The notes beneath the pieces are model-generated. The model saw only the letters and a program-made list of their open reading frames with translations, ran no database searches and was not told the DNA's origin. A program made the translations under genes and the position numbers. 64,000 nucleotides of DNA, taken from positions 1 to 64,000 of the forward strand of contig NZ_SELS01000043.1 of the NCBI RefSeq assembly GCF_004197395.1, read 5' to 3'. This DNA is from Paraburkholderia sp. UYCP14C. Lineage in GTDB: Bacteria; Pseudomonadota; Gammaproteobacteria; Burkholderiales; Burkholderiaceae. Position 1 is the first letter of the stretch. Each line of letters starts with the position of its first letter. Of this stretch, positions 29,869 to 38,864 are shown in pieces.

Positions 29869-30351
29869 ATGGACAGCTTCGAAGATGCATTCAAAGCCTT
29901 GATCGGAAACGAAGGCGGTTACAGCTTCAATCCGGCCGATCCCGGCGGCGAAACGATGTGGGGCGTGACGGCGCGGGTCGCGCGCAGCGAGGGCTATACC
30001 GGCGCGATGAAAGACCTGCCGCTCGATACCGCCCAACAGATCGCCAAACGCAGGTACTGGGATCCACTGCATCTCGACGAACTCGATCCGCGCGTGGCCT
30101 TTCAGATTTTCGACGCGAACTACAACGGCGGCCTCGTCGTGCTGTGGATGCAGAAAGCGTCCGGCGCGAAGGAAGACGGCAAGTTCGGCCGCGACACGCT
30201 TGATGCGGTCAAGAACGTCGACCCGATGAAGTTCGTGATGCGCTTTGCCGCGTACCGAATGCGCTATCTGAGGAACCTGCATTCGTGGCCGAATTTCAGC
30301 CGCGGCTGGATCGAACGTATGGCAGCCAACCTTCTCCTGGGAGCAGCATGA
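29869..30351 (+). CDS. GH108-type lysozyme (endolysin / secretion-activator family)
   Basis: This 160-residue protein has the GH108 catalytic segment LIGNEGGYSFNPADPGGETM (Glu about residue 15), WGVTARVARSEGY, and the C-terminal peptidoglycan-binding block around KEDGKFGRDTLDAVKNVD. It cleaves glycan strands of peptidoglycan. There is no signal peptide, so it needs another route to the periplasm. The next gene encodes a holin-like membrane protein overlapping by four bases (ATGA), the classic lysis-cassette arrangement. No other phage gene is nearby. Confidence 0.88.
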   Translation: MDSFEDAFKALIGNEGGYSFNPADPGGETMWGVTARVARSEGYTGAMKDLPLDTAQQIAKRRYWDPLHLDELDPRVAFQIFDANYNGGLVVLWMQKASGAKEDGKFGRDTLDAVKNVDPMKFVMRFAAYRMRYLRNLHSWPNFSRGWIERMAANLLLGAA

Positions 30352-31043
30352 TGGACTGGACCAAAGTAGCGACGAACATTGGCAGCACCGCCCCGCTTCT
30401 CGCCGGGCTCGTGGGTGGTCGGGTCGACGTCGGCGTGACCGCCGCCGCCGCGATCATCTCCCACGCGCTCGGCACGCCGAGCGATCCAGCCTATGTGGAA
30501 CCCGCGTTGAACGATCCCGGCGCGCTCGAAAAGATCCGTCAGGCCGAAAGCGCGAACTCGCTGCAACTGCAGCAGTTGATGGTGACGGCCGCGCAGTCGA
30601 GCCTCGCACGCGATAGCGACATGACCCGCATCCTCACGAGCGACATCGCGAACGCACGCGCGATGGGCGTCGCCAATCGCGACTGGGTCCCGAAGGTGCT
30701 CGCGATGGCGGTCACCACCGGCTTCTTCGGCATTCTGCTGCTGATGGCGTTCCAGCCTCTGCCGGGCACCAACAAGGATCTCGTCAACGTGATCGTCGGC
30801 GCGTTGGGGACCGCGTGGATCAGCATCATCGGCTATTACTTCGGCACGTCGGTCGGCTCGATGCGCAAGACCGAATTGCTCGCGAAGCCGAGCGTGCCGA
30901 TCACGCCGGATAGCGCGCTGACGTTGCGCGAACCGGCGTCGCAAGCGGGCTCGCCGGCACAGGCGGCGGCCGCGCCGTCTGCCGACAACTTCCCGTCGTT
31001 CGCACCGGGCGGGCAAGGCCCGATCTTTTCGGGCGGCAGCTGA
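30348..31043 (+). CDS. Holin-like membrane protein (3TM type)
   Basis: This 231-residue protein begins MMDWTKVATNIGSTAPLLAG. It has an N-terminal hydrophobic stretch, a helical middle rich in Gln and Ser, two clear membrane helices (LAMAVTTGFFGILLLMAF and VNVIVGALGTAWISIIGYYF), the segment FGTSVGSMRKTELL and a Pro/Ala-rich tail. This matches the three-helix holin family of gene transfer agents and phages. ATG 30348 overlaps the lysozyme stop and has GGGAG before it; an upstream in-frame start would overlap the lysozyme by 60 bp. Confidence 0.75.
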   Translation: MMDWTKVATNIGSTAPLLAGLVGGRVDVGVTAAAAIISHALGTPSDPAYVEPALNDPGALEKIRQAESANSLQLQQLMVTAAQSSLARDSDMTRILTSDIANARAMGVANRDWVPKVLAMAVTTGFFGILLLMAFQPLPGTNKDLVNVIVGALGTAWISIIGYYFGTSVGSMRKTELLAKPSVPITPDSALTLREPASQAGSPAQAAAAPSADNFPSFAPGGQGPIFSGGS

Positions 31044-31193
31044 GTCGATGCTACGTTGAGCGAATCATGCACGCGAGGCAATACGCTGGGCGTCGCGTGC
31101 AGGTCCGTTTCAGGCGAAGCTCTTTCGCCAGCACGCGTTTTGCGCTAAGTTGGCATCGCGAAGTCCATCCCGTGCCGAGTGGAGCGATAAAAG

Positions 31194-32738
31194 ATGAGTG
31201 ACGTCGAGCAGAACGCGCAGAACGATCCGATCGAACACGTCGTGCTGCTGCTGATGGAGAATCACTCGTTCGACCAGATGCTCGGCTGCCTCGACACCGT
31301 GCACGACAAACTGGACGGTGTGCGCAACGCGGCAGGCAAGTCGAACGCGGACGGTCAAGGCAACAGCTTCTATCCGCGTGAGACGCGCGAGCGGCAGATG
31401 AAGCACGATCCGAATCACGAGCACAAGGCCGTGATGGAACAGATCGCCGCCGACAACAGCGGTTTCGTGCGTTCGTTCGTGAACGACTACCCGAAGAGCA
31501 GCCCCGCCGCGCGGCAAGACGTGATGGGCTATTACCCGCTTGGCTTTCTGCCCGCGCTGCACACGCTCGGTTCGCAATTCACCGTGTGCGACCAGTGGTT
31601 CTCGTCATTGCCTGGGCCGACGTGGCCCAACCGTTTCTTCGCGCTGACGGGTACGTCGAAAGGCGAGATCGGAATGCCTTCGGGACTCGACGGGCTCGAG
31701 CCGCACTGGTACACCGAGCAGGATCAGGACACGATCTTCGATCGGCTGAACGCCGCGCGCAAAACCTGGAGCGTCTATTTCTACGATTTCCCCGCATCGT
31801 TGCTGCTGAAGAACCAGCGACGCGCAGAAAACCTCGCGAATTACCGCTCTTTCGATCAGTTCTTCGAGGACGCGGCGGGACCCGCCAGTCAATTTCCGCA
31901 ATTCGTGCTGATCGAGCCGAAGTACTTCGGCGAAGCGCAGAACGACGATCATCCGCCGCACAACATCATGAAGGCCGAGAAGCTGATCGCGGATACCTAC
32001 AATGCGCTGCGCTCCAATCAGGCGCTGTGGGAGCGCACCTTGCTGGTGATCCTCTACGACGAGCACGGCGGTTTTTACGACCACGTATCGCCGCCGGCCG
32101 ACGCGATCGCGCCCGACGACCACACCGCGAGCTTCGATTTCAAACGACTGGGCGTGCGCGTTCCCGCGATCCTCGTGTCACCGTGGTGCAAAGCCGACGT
32201 GTGCAAAGAACGATTCGATCATTGCAGCCTGCTGAAGTACCTGTGCGACAAGTGGCAAATGCCACCGCTCGGCAAGCGCACCGCGGCATCCGCCAACATC
32301 GGCGTGGCGATTCGTCGTGGCGACGGCGTGAGAACCGATACGCCGCCGTTTATTCGCGTGCCCAATCAATCGCTGATTGCGGAGCACGTCGAGCTGGAGC
32401 GCAAATCGTCGAATGGCAATCAGCATGGCCTGCATCATTTCGCCGACTTTCTGCATGCGGAACTGGATCGGCTCGCCGCCGAAGCGGTCGAGGCCGCCGC
32501 GCAACTGGCGCGCACCGGCAACGCATGGGTGCGCTTCAAGAGCGCGTTGGGCTCGCTGATGATGAGTCTCGGCCACTGGCTCAGCAAGGACTTCTACGAC
32601 GCACGCGACCAGCGCGATGCGCGCACGAGCCAGGCGTTCACGCGCTTGCGGCAATCGGTCCAAGGCACGACGTCGGGCATCACGCGAAACGATCTTAAGG
32701 CTACGACTTCGGACGTCAGCCCGGTCGCGCAGAAATAG
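31194..32738 (+). CDS. Phosphoesterase / phospholipase C-like (PF04185 family)
   Basis: This 514-residue protein belongs to the alkaline-phosphatase superfamily phosphoesterases, which include phospholipase C and acid phosphatase AcpA. It begins with the metal and nucleophile block HVVLLLMENHSFDQMLG, then CDQWFSSLPGPTWPNRFFAL, the metal site LLVILYDEHGGFYDHVSPP, and GVRVPAILVSPWC. No signal peptide or Tat motif is visible, unlike secreted phospholipases, so it may act in the cytosol or leave by another route. The last 100 residues are a charged helical tail. ATG 31194 lacks a strong ribosome binding site. Confidence 0.85.
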   Translation: MSDVEQNAQNDPIEHVVLLLMENHSFDQMLGCLDTVHDKLDGVRNAAGKSNADGQGNSFYPRETRERQMKHDPNHEHKAVMEQIAADNSGFVRSFVNDYPKSSPAARQDVMGYYPLGFLPALHTLGSQFTVCDQWFSSLPGPTWPNRFFALTGTSKGEIGMPSGLDGLEPHWYTEQDQDTIFDRLNAARKTWSVYFYDFPASLLLKNQRRAENLANYRSFDQFFEDAAGPASQFPQFVLIEPKYFGEAQNDDHPPHNIMKAEKLIADTYNALRSNQALWERTLLVILYDEHGGFYDHVSPPADAIAPDDHTASFDFKRLGVRVPAILVSPWCKADVCKERFDHCSLLKYLCDKWQMPPLGKRTAASANIGVAIRRGDGVRTDTPPFIRVPNQSLIAEHVELERKSSNGNQHGLHHFADFLHAELDRLAAEAVEAAAQLARTGNAWVRFKSALGSLMMSLGHWLSKDFYDARDQRDARTSQAFTRLRQSVQGTTSGITRNDLKATTSDVSPVAQK

Positions 32739-32935
32739 CAAACCGCATCGCCGCGGCGGCACGAAGAACGCCTCCGCGTTAACCCTAAAAGTTCCGCCTG
32801 TTTATATCGGAATTCGCAACAAACATTACCTGAATCACGACTTACTCCGTCCAGTTCGCCTATTTACAATGCAATCACTGACTACGAACAAGCAAGTTCG
32901 CAGCAAGACAAAACCCTGAACTGGAGGTAAATATC

Positions 32936-33250
32936 ATGAAATCGCTGATTCAAGCCGTTGTCATCGCTGTCGCTGTCGCCGCTCCGGTCGCTGCTTTCGC
33001 GCAAGCCAACCAGCCCGTGACCCGTGCCCAGGTGCGCGCCGAACTGGTCCAACTGGAAAAGGCCGGCTATCAACCCGGTCACGCCGACCCGCACTACCCG
33101 GCTGACATCCAGGCTGCGCAAGCCCGCGTCGACGCGCAAAACGGCGTCGGCCAGGCCGCTACCGGCTTCGGTGGTGTGGTGAGCGGTACGTCGCAAACGA
33201 GCCATCCGGCTCCGACGACTGGCCCGAAGTCGGTCTACTTCGGTCAGTAA
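32936..33250 (+). CDS. DUF4148 small exported protein
   Basis: This 104-residue precursor has signal peptide MKSLIQAVVIAVAVAAPVAA ending AFAQA, then the DUF4148 block VTRAQVRAELVQLEKAGYQP and DPHYPADIQAAQARV. This family is expanded in Burkholderiales; its role is unknown. TGGAGG precedes the ATG. It stands alone with its own terminator region downstream. Confidence 0.88.
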   Translation: MKSLIQAVVIAVAVAAPVAAFAQANQPVTRAQVRAELVQLEKAGYQPGHADPHYPADIQAAQARVDAQNGVGQAATGFGGVVSGTSQTSHPAPTTGPKSVYFGQ

Positions 33251-33370
33251 GCGCTAGGCAGCAGGCGGTTCGTCGAGCTCGATAGCTGTGTTGCCACGAA
33301 GCCCTACGGCGACACGAACCGCTAGCCCTTCCGAATAGCGCGTCCTTGCGACGCGCACCCCGATTCAAAT

Positions 33371-33413
33371 GAACTGGCCCGCAGCTCGGGTATTTCCGAG
33401 CGCGGGCCAGTTC
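33371..33413. repeat. Long imperfect hairpin
   Basis: GAACTGGCCCGC and GCGGGCCAGTTC form the outer stem; GCTCGG and CCGAGC, offset by one bulged A, form the inner stem around GTATTT. It lies 120 bp after the DUF4148 gene without a T run. It may protect or end that transcript. Confidence 0.5.
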
Positions 33414-33452
33414 ATATGTGGTTACCTCCGTCATCGGACTCCCGATGACTTC

Positions 33453-33482
33453 GCCCGGGCCTTAACGGTCTGGGCGCTTTTT
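33453..33482 (+). terminator. Intrinsic terminator downstream of the DUF4148 gene
   Basis: GCCCGGGCC pairs with GGTCTGGGC (two wobble pairs) around TTAAC, followed by GCTTTTTC. It lies between the DUF4148 gene and the convergent small gene at 33528. Confidence 0.6.
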
Positions 33483-33527
33483 CGCGGCGCTTTGCGTGCG
33501 CCGCGACGAATCCTCCGCTGCCGCCGC

Positions 33528-33776
33528 TCAGTCGCGCGCGATCAGATTGCCGACCTGGCCGCGCCCGGTCACGAGGCAACTCGACAGGAAGCTCTCGCTC
33601 TGCGCGCTCGCACCAGCGTCACCGAAGCCCTTTTTCAACGCGTCCGATTTGACGAGCGCCGCGCCCTGGTGACACGTAATCGTGCCCACCTCGCCCGCCT
33701 GCGCACGCATCAACGCACGATCCGCCATCAAATAGCCAAGCAAAAGCACCAACGCAATATTGAACGCTTGTCGCAT
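33528..33776 (-). CDS. Small membrane-anchored or exported protein of unknown function (82 aa)
   Basis: AAGGAGGCGACCT directly before the ATG is an excellent ribosome binding site. A hydrophobic N-terminus (AFNIALVLLLGYLMADRALM) may be a membrane anchor or signal peptide. The rest holds two Cys (TITCHQG and LSSCLVTG), which could form a disulfide in the periplasm. I do not recognise a family. Confidence 0.7.
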   Translation of the reverse strand: MRQAFNIALVLLLGYLMADRALMRAQAGEVGTITCHQGAALVKSDALKKGFGDAGASAQSESFLSSCLVTGRGQVGNLIARD

Positions 33777-33960
33777 AGGTCGCCTCCTTTTCGAAAAGAC
33801 TAACGCGAAGCGCGAATGCAGTGGCCTAGGGCTTTCCCGATTGTTGACGATTCAATGATCCAGAATAAATAGCGGGTACTTCGATTGTTTCGTAGTGCCT
33901 TGAAGCGATTCAGTTTTATTCGATGCGCGTAGACGTGCGTGCAATCGTAGGCGTTTACGC

Positions 33961-35007
33961 CTACAGCCGCGTTTCGATCCGCGCGATGCGGTTATTGATC
34001 GCATTGCGCACCAGCGCATTCGACGGCACCAGCAGCAGCGACGACGCGATGATCCGATACACGTCACGGCGCGTCACCTTCGATACTTTTGCCGGATCGA
34101 GCCACGCGTCGTTATCCGCGAGCAGCAGCAGGGTGTCGAGGCCGATCAGGATCGGCCACAGGCAGGCGAGCCGCAAGCGCACGGCACTCGCCGGAATCGC
34201 AAGCGTATAGTCGAGCGCCGCGCGGAAATGATCGAGCGTCTTGCGCAGAAGTTCGACGAGCAACGGCCGCGCGCGCATCGAATTGGCCGGTTGCAGCAGA
34301 TCGCGCGCGCTCAGACCGTGGCCTTCGAGCATGCTCTGCGGCAGATAGCAGCGGCCGATGCGCAAGTCCTTGCCGCAATCGCGCAGCACATTGGTCATCT
34401 GCAACGCCTTGCCGAAACGCACGCCACGCTGCTTCATCGTGTCGAGTCGTTCTTTCAGCGTGCCCGGCATGTGTGCGTAAGTCATCGTGGTCCAGAACTC
34501 GCCCACGCAGCCCGCGACCAGATACGTATAGCGATCGAGTTCGTCGTATTCGCGCAGCGCCGCGAGCTGACCGGAGCGCTCGTCGGGGAACGTGCGCAGA
34601 TCGAATTCCATGCCCTCGGTCAGCGTCGTGACGATCGCGCGCACCGCGTGGCGGTCTGACTCGCTCAGTTGCGCGAGCACGTCGAGCGCGGGGCTCAACG
34701 ATTCGAGCAGCAGCTTTTCATCCGACTGCGACTGCTGGCCCGCGACCTCTGCGGCGATACGCTGGAACGGCGCGCTGTCGACGGCCACGCCATTGACCTG
34801 ATCGCGCAGCGCGAGCAGCAATTCGAGGCGTCGACCCGGAGCAATCAGCGAGGTGTCCGCAATCGTATCGGCCGCGCGCGCGAGCAGATACGCAAGGCCG
34901 ATCGGATCGCGCATGCCGATGGGCAGCACACGCAGCGTCAGATAGAAGGAGCGTGAAACGCCTTTCAGGAGCGGGCCGAGAAGAAAGGCCCGGGTCGGAT
35001 TCGGCAT
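33961..35007 (-). CDS. Squalene/phytoene synthase family protein
   Basis: This 348-residue enzyme joins two C15 or C20 isoprenyl diphosphates head to head. Motifs are SRSFYLTLRVLP, the first Asp-rich site LLARAADTIADT (normally DxxxD), the segment YDELDRYTYLVAGCVGEFWT, and the second site QMTNVLRDCGKDLRIGRCYL. It has a C-terminal hydrophobic region like farnesyl-diphosphate farnesyltransferases. Squalene for hopanoids is the likely product, but no other terpenoid gene is in the window. ATG 35007 is the first codon giving the family start; a longer frame reading further upstream is not family-like. Confidence 0.85.
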   Translation of the reverse strand: MPNPTRAFLLGPLLKGVSRSFYLTLRVLPIGMRDPIGLAYLLARAADTIADTSLIAPGRRLELLLALRDQVNGVAVDSAPFQRIAAEVAGQQSQSDEKLLLESLSPALDVLAQLSESDRHAVRAIVTTLTEGMEFDLRTFPDERSGQLAALREYDELDRYTYLVAGCVGEFWTTMTYAHMPGTLKERLDTMKQRGVRFGKALQMTNVLRDCGKDLRIGRCYLPQSMLEGHGLSARDLLQPANSMRARPLLVELLRKTLDHFRAALDYTLAIPASAVRLRLACLWPILIGLDTLLLLADNDAWLDPAKVSKVTRRDVYRIIASSLLLVPSNALVRNAINNRIARIETRL

Positions 35008-35170
35008 GGGTTGGACTGGTTGGCAAATAGGCGGGTGAAACGCCGCGGGGATCGGGCGCTGCCGAATTGTATACGGCCAGGCGCGGCTGATGACACGGCT
35101 CTGCCCGGCTCTTGCGGCCCCCGGCGCACGGCGCGCTAAGATGCGGGCTAGACCCGTCACCCGGTACACC

Positions 35171-35641
35171 ATGAACAAGAATCAGAAGCCGTCCGCCGAA
35201 GCCGGCGCCACTCGCAGCCGTCGTTCGAACCTGCGCCTGACTTATGTGATCGGCAGCCTCGAACGCATCCTGCGGCGCCGCATGAGCGAAGCGCTCGCGC
35301 CGCTCGGCCTCACGCTGGCGCAGTTCACCGCGCTGTCGGTGCTCGAAGCGAACGGCCAGGCATCCAATGCGCAGCTCGCCGAGCGCTCTTTCATCACGCC
35401 GCAATCGGCCAACGAGGTGATGAACGCAATGGCGAACCGCAACTGGATCAGCCGCGAGCCGGACCCGACGCACGGGCGCATCGTGCTGCTGAAACTGACC
35501 GACGAGGGACGCGCGGTGCTGCGCGAATGCGAGCAGGCGGTCAAGACGATCGAAAAGCAGATGCTCGACGACATCGGCATCGACACCGCGACCAGCGTGC
35601 AAACCCACCTCGAAACGTTCGTGCGCAATTTGCGCGGCTAA
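35171..35641 (+). CDS. MarR-family transcriptional regulator
   Basis: This 156-residue protein has the MarR winged helix: LEANGQASNAQLAERSFITP for the recognition helix region, MANRNWISREPDPTHGRIVL for the wing (DxRxxx-like), and dimerisation helices at both ends. ATG 35171 is preferred; ATG 35141 would add ten residues, and neither has a strong ribosome binding site. It is divergent from the squalene synthase gene (163 bp) and directly upstream of a broken tannase gene, which may have been its former target. Confidence 0.85.
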   Translation: MNKNQKPSAEAGATRSRRSNLRLTYVIGSLERILRRRMSEALAPLGLTLAQFTALSVLEANGQASNAQLAERSFITPQSANEVMNAMANRNWISREPDPTHGRIVLLKLTDEGRAVLRECEQAVKTIEKQMLDDIGIDTATSVQTHLETFVRNLRG

Positions 35642-35699
35642 CTTTCACGCGCCGCCCTATAGGTGTTTTCACCGAACGGTTAACGCTTGTATTCTCAAC

Positions 35700-36455
35700 G
35701 TGCGCGACGGCACCTGTCTGACGAGCGCGCAGAAAGTCGCGATCGGCAACGTGTTCTCGGGCGCGCGCAATAGCATGGGCAGCGCGATCTATGCGAGCTT
35801 CCCGTACGACGCGGGCCTCGGAGCGGGCTGGTCCGCGTGGAAGCAGGCGAACTCGATCACGCTCGACCCGGCCGCCGCTGCGTTCACGTTTACGACGCTG
35901 CCGCAGAGCGCGTCGATACTGAGCCAGTTGTCGGCGTATGCGCTGAACTTCAGCATGGACAACGACGCGCCGAAGATCGTCGCGACCGGCGGCGTCTACA
36001 CCGAGTCGTCCTGGTCGTTCATGACGCCGCCCGACGAAACCAACCTGAGTGCCTTGAAACAGCGCGGCGCGAAGCTGATGGTCTATCACGGCACCAGCGA
36101 TCCGGTGTTCTCATCGAACGATACGACCGCCTGGTATCAGCAACTGATGGCAGCCAACGGCGGCGACGCATCGAACTTCGCGCGGCTCTACACGATCGCC
36201 GGCATGAACCACTGCAGCGGTGGCCCGAGTACCGACCAGTTCGACATGCTGACGCCGATGATCGCGTGGGTCGAACAAGGCAAGGCGCCCAACAGCGTGA
36301 TCGCGACCGCACGCGACGCGAGCGGCGCCACGCCGAACAGCGACGTGCCGTCGAACTGGGGCACCGGACGCACGCGGCCGCTGTGTCCGTATCCGAAGGT
36401 CGCGCGCTACACGAGCGGCAGCGTCGATTCGGCAAACAGCTTCTCGTGCAGTTAG
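35700..36455 (+). pseudogene. Tannase/feruloyl esterase, C-terminal remnant
   Basis: About 250 residues match the last part of tannase/feruloyl esterase proteins, which are normally 550-600 residues: NVRDGTCLTSAQKVAIGNVF, GAKLMVYHGTSDPVFSSNDT (catalytic Asp) and YTIAGMNHCSGGPSTDQFD (catalytic His). The signal peptide and the nucleophile Ser region are missing. The frame is open from the MarR stop but has no ribosome binding site; the reported GTG at 35700 is arbitrary. It looks like a 5' deletion that joined the MarR region to the end of the esterase gene. Confidence 0.8.
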
Positions 36456-36822
36456 GTTGAAGCGGGCGGCGAAACTACGGCGAGCCGCCCGACGTCCTGC
36501 GTCGCGCATGCGGCTCCCCGGCATGCGCGGCTTGCTTTTCCAACTCGTTGCACCGGTTTGCAAGTTCGACCGGTCTGCGCACTTCACTCCCCCAGATGCT
36601 GCATGTACCGGGCTCCTCGCCGGGGAGCCCTTTCGCCCTCGCATACCGCCCTGCCGAGCACGGGCCGTTCGCCAAGCGCCGGGTTGCCGGATAGAATCCC
36701 CGCATTCCGCACCGCGGGGCACCGTTGCCCGCGATCGGGAACGGGGATTGCTGACATAACGGGGTTGAGCACAGGACGGTCACGACCAGACCGTCGCTTG
36801 CACTTTGAACGACACATCGACA
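36456..36822. other. Intergenic region before the kaiC-like gene
   Basis: This 367 bp stretch has no convincing gene. It has a GC-rich inverted repeat (GGGCGGC to GCCGCCC, about 36465-36492) just after the esterase remnant and a shorter hairpin at 36610-36630. A promoter for the kaiC-like gene should lie in its last 150 bp, but no clear -35/-10 pair was seen. Confidence 0.35.
36610..36630 (+). terminator. Short hairpin, possible terminator
   Basis: GGGCTCC pairs with GGAGCCC around a short loop, followed by only three T. Confidence 0.35.
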
Positions 36823-38343
36823 ATGACTACCGACGCATCCAACACGCCTCGCCCGTCCAACGCGGCGATGCCTACCGCGGCCCGGCCCAACGCGGCGCGA
36901 CGCAATGTCGAAACCGGCGTGCCCGGCTTCGACGAGATCCTCGGCGGCGGTCTGGTGAGCGGCGGCGTCTATCTGCTGGAAGGCATGGCCGGCGCCGGCA
37001 AGACGATCCTGTCGAGCCAGATCGGTTTTCATCGCGTACGGCAAGGCGAGAAAGTGCTGTACATGACGCTGATCGCCGAATCGCACGACAAGCTGCTGGG
37101 TCACCTGAAAGGCCTGAGCTTCTTCGACGAAACCGCGGTCGCGCAACAGATGCTGTTCGTGTCCGGCTATCACGAGCTGATGCGGGACGGGCTCGATGGT
37201 TTCCTGAAGCTGATCGCGTCGAGCATCTACGACTACCGGCCGAGCCTGATGATCATCGACGGCTTTCGCAGCGCGCGCGAATTCAGCGAAACCGAGCTGT
37301 CGCTGTCGAAGTTCATCCACGAGCTGAACGCGCTGGTCGCCGCGTTGGATTGCACGACGCTGCTGCTCGCGCCGCTGTCAGGCAACGAGCCGCATCCCGA
37401 GCACACGCTGGTGGATGGTCTGATCGAGCTGAACCGCTATCACGACGGCATGCGCCGCGCGCGCGAGATCGAAGTACACAAGATGCGGGCGCGCGATCAT
37501 CTGATGGGCAAGCACTTCTTCCGCATCGCCGGAAGCGGGCTGCTGATGTTCCCGCGCCTCGAGGCGCAGTGCGCGGCGCAGCCCGGCCCCGTCGATCTGA
37601 AAGCACGGCTCGGCTTCGGCTTGCCGCATCTGGACAACCTGCTCGGCGGCGGCTTCGCGCAAGGCTCGACGACCACGCTGATCGGCCCTTCGGGAGTCGG
37701 CAAGACGCTGCTGTGCCTGCAGTTCCTCGCGGCCGGCCTCGCACGCGGCGAACGCTGCGTGTATGTCGGCTTCTACGAGGGTCCGCAGCGGCTCGTCGGC
37801 AAAGCCGAAGCGGTGTCGATCCCGCTTGCCGAAGCGTGGCAGGACGGCCGTCTGACCGTGCTTTGGCAGCCGGCGATCGAACTCGCCGTCGACGAAATCG
37901 CCGCGAACGCGCTGGCCACCGTCAAGCAGACCGGCGCGACGCGCATCGTGATCGACGGCGTCGAGGGCTTTCGCGATTCGGCGTTGCGCACCGAGCGCTT
38001 CGGCCTGTTCCTGAACGCGCTGCTGCATCAGCTGCGCGAAGCGGCCATCTCGACGCTCGTCACCGAGGAGTTGCCGCTGTACAGCGATCCGGGCCATTCG
38101 AGGGCCGTGCGCGTGTCGGCGCTGACCGAAAACCTCGTGCTGCTGCGCTACGCAGAAACCGAAGGCGGACTGCGGCGCATGATCTCCGTGGTCAAGCAAC
38201 GCGAAAGCGCGCACGACACGTCACTGCGCGAACTGTCGATTTCGTCGCAGGGACTCGACGTGATCGAAGGCTCGCCGGGCGCCGCGGGCACCCAATCGAT
38301 GCCGGGCCTGTCGGCCACGCTGCAAGCGACGCGAAAAACCTAG
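36823..38343 (+). CDS. KaiC-like dual RecA-fold ATPase
   Basis: This protein of about 506 residues has two KaiC/RecA domains. Domain 1 has ETGVPGFDEILGGGL, Walker A LEGMAGAGKTIL and the acidic LMIIDGF. Domain 2 has LGFGLPHLDNLLGGGF, Walker A IGPSGVGKTLL and RIVIDGV. KaiC-like proteins outside cyanobacteria hydrolyse ATP and usually work with histidine kinases or receivers in stress or signalling, not in clocks. ATG 36823 was chosen over a TTG six codons upstream. A receiver-domain gene follows after 6 bp, so the two are one operon. No kaiA or kaiB is present. Confidence 0.88.
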   Translation: MTTDASNTPRPSNAAMPTAARPNAARRNVETGVPGFDEILGGGLVSGGVYLLEGMAGAGKTILSSQIGFHRVRQGEKVLYMTLIAESHDKLLGHLKGLSFFDETAVAQQMLFVSGYHELMRDGLDGFLKLIASSIYDYRPSLMIIDGFRSAREFSETELSLSKFIHELNALVAALDCTTLLLAPLSGNEPHPEHTLVDGLIELNRYHDGMRRAREIEVHKMRARDHLMGKHFFRIAGSGLLMFPRLEAQCAAQPGPVDLKARLGFGLPHLDNLLGGGFAQGSTTTLIGPSGVGKTLLCLQFLAAGLARGERCVYVGFYEGPQRLVGKAEAVSIPLAEAWQDGRLTVLWQPAIELAVDEIAANALATVKQTGATRIVIDGVEGFRDSALRTERFGLFLNALLHQLREAAISTLVTEELPLYSDPGHSRAVRVSALTENLVLLRYAETEGGLRRMISVVKQRESAHDTSLRELSISSQGLDVIEGSPGAAGTQSMPGLSATLQATRKT

Positions 38344-38349
38344 CCACCC

Positions 38350-38700
38350 ATGAAAACCATTCTGGTGGTGGACGACGAATTCGACATCCTCACGGTGTGG
38401 CGGCTGCTGCTGGAACGACACGGCTATGCGGTGCAAACTGCGTCGAACGGCGCCGTCGCGCTCGAACTGATCCGCTCGAGCCGGCCCGGCATCGTGGTGT
38501 CCGATTGCATGATGCCGGTCATGTCGGGTCTTCAGCTGTGCGCGGCGCTGTACGCGGACCCGCAGCTGCGCGATATTCCGATCATCCTGTGCAGTGCGGC
38601 AGCGGACATTCCGGCGCAGCCGAATCCGCATATCGCGTACGCGCGCAAGCCGCTTTCGTTCGACCAACTGCTGGCGCTGCTGGTGCGCATGGGCGGTTGA
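38350..38700 (+). CDS. Stand-alone receiver (CheY-like) protein
   Basis: This 116-residue protein is a receiver domain only: TILVVDDEFDIL acidic pair, phospho-Asp in VVSDCMMPVMSG, Thr/Ser position IILCSAAA, and Lys in YARKPLSFDQ. It has no output domain. It is probably phosphorylated by an unlinked kinase and acts through protein contact, perhaps with the KaiC-like ATPase encoded 6 bp upstream. Confidence 0.9.
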   Translation: MKTILVVDDEFDILTVWRLLLERHGYAVQTASNGAVALELIRSSRPGIVVSDCMMPVMSGLQLCAALYADPQLRDIPIILCSAAADIPAQPNPHIAYARKPLSFDQLLALLVRMGG

Positions 38701-38864
38701 GCGCCGCCTTCCCTCCCCTTTGCCCCGCTCAAAACGCGGCTTGAGACGTTCGCGCCATTTGTCGAGCGCTTGCAGCGTTCTGTGATTCTCCGTGGCCTCT
38801 TACAGTAGGCCATCGATCGCGCCAATCAGCACACCGTAGCGCGTCGCAACTTTCGGAGGTCGTC

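Noticed and set aside
28342-31043. Prophage remnant
   Set aside because: Only lysozyme- and holin-like genes are present; no integrase, capsid, tail or att-like repeats were seen.
33159-33434. Minus-strand 91-codon frame over the DUF4148 gene end and the hairpin
   Set aside because: No ribosome binding site; it overlaps the DUF4148 gene and a long inverted repeat.
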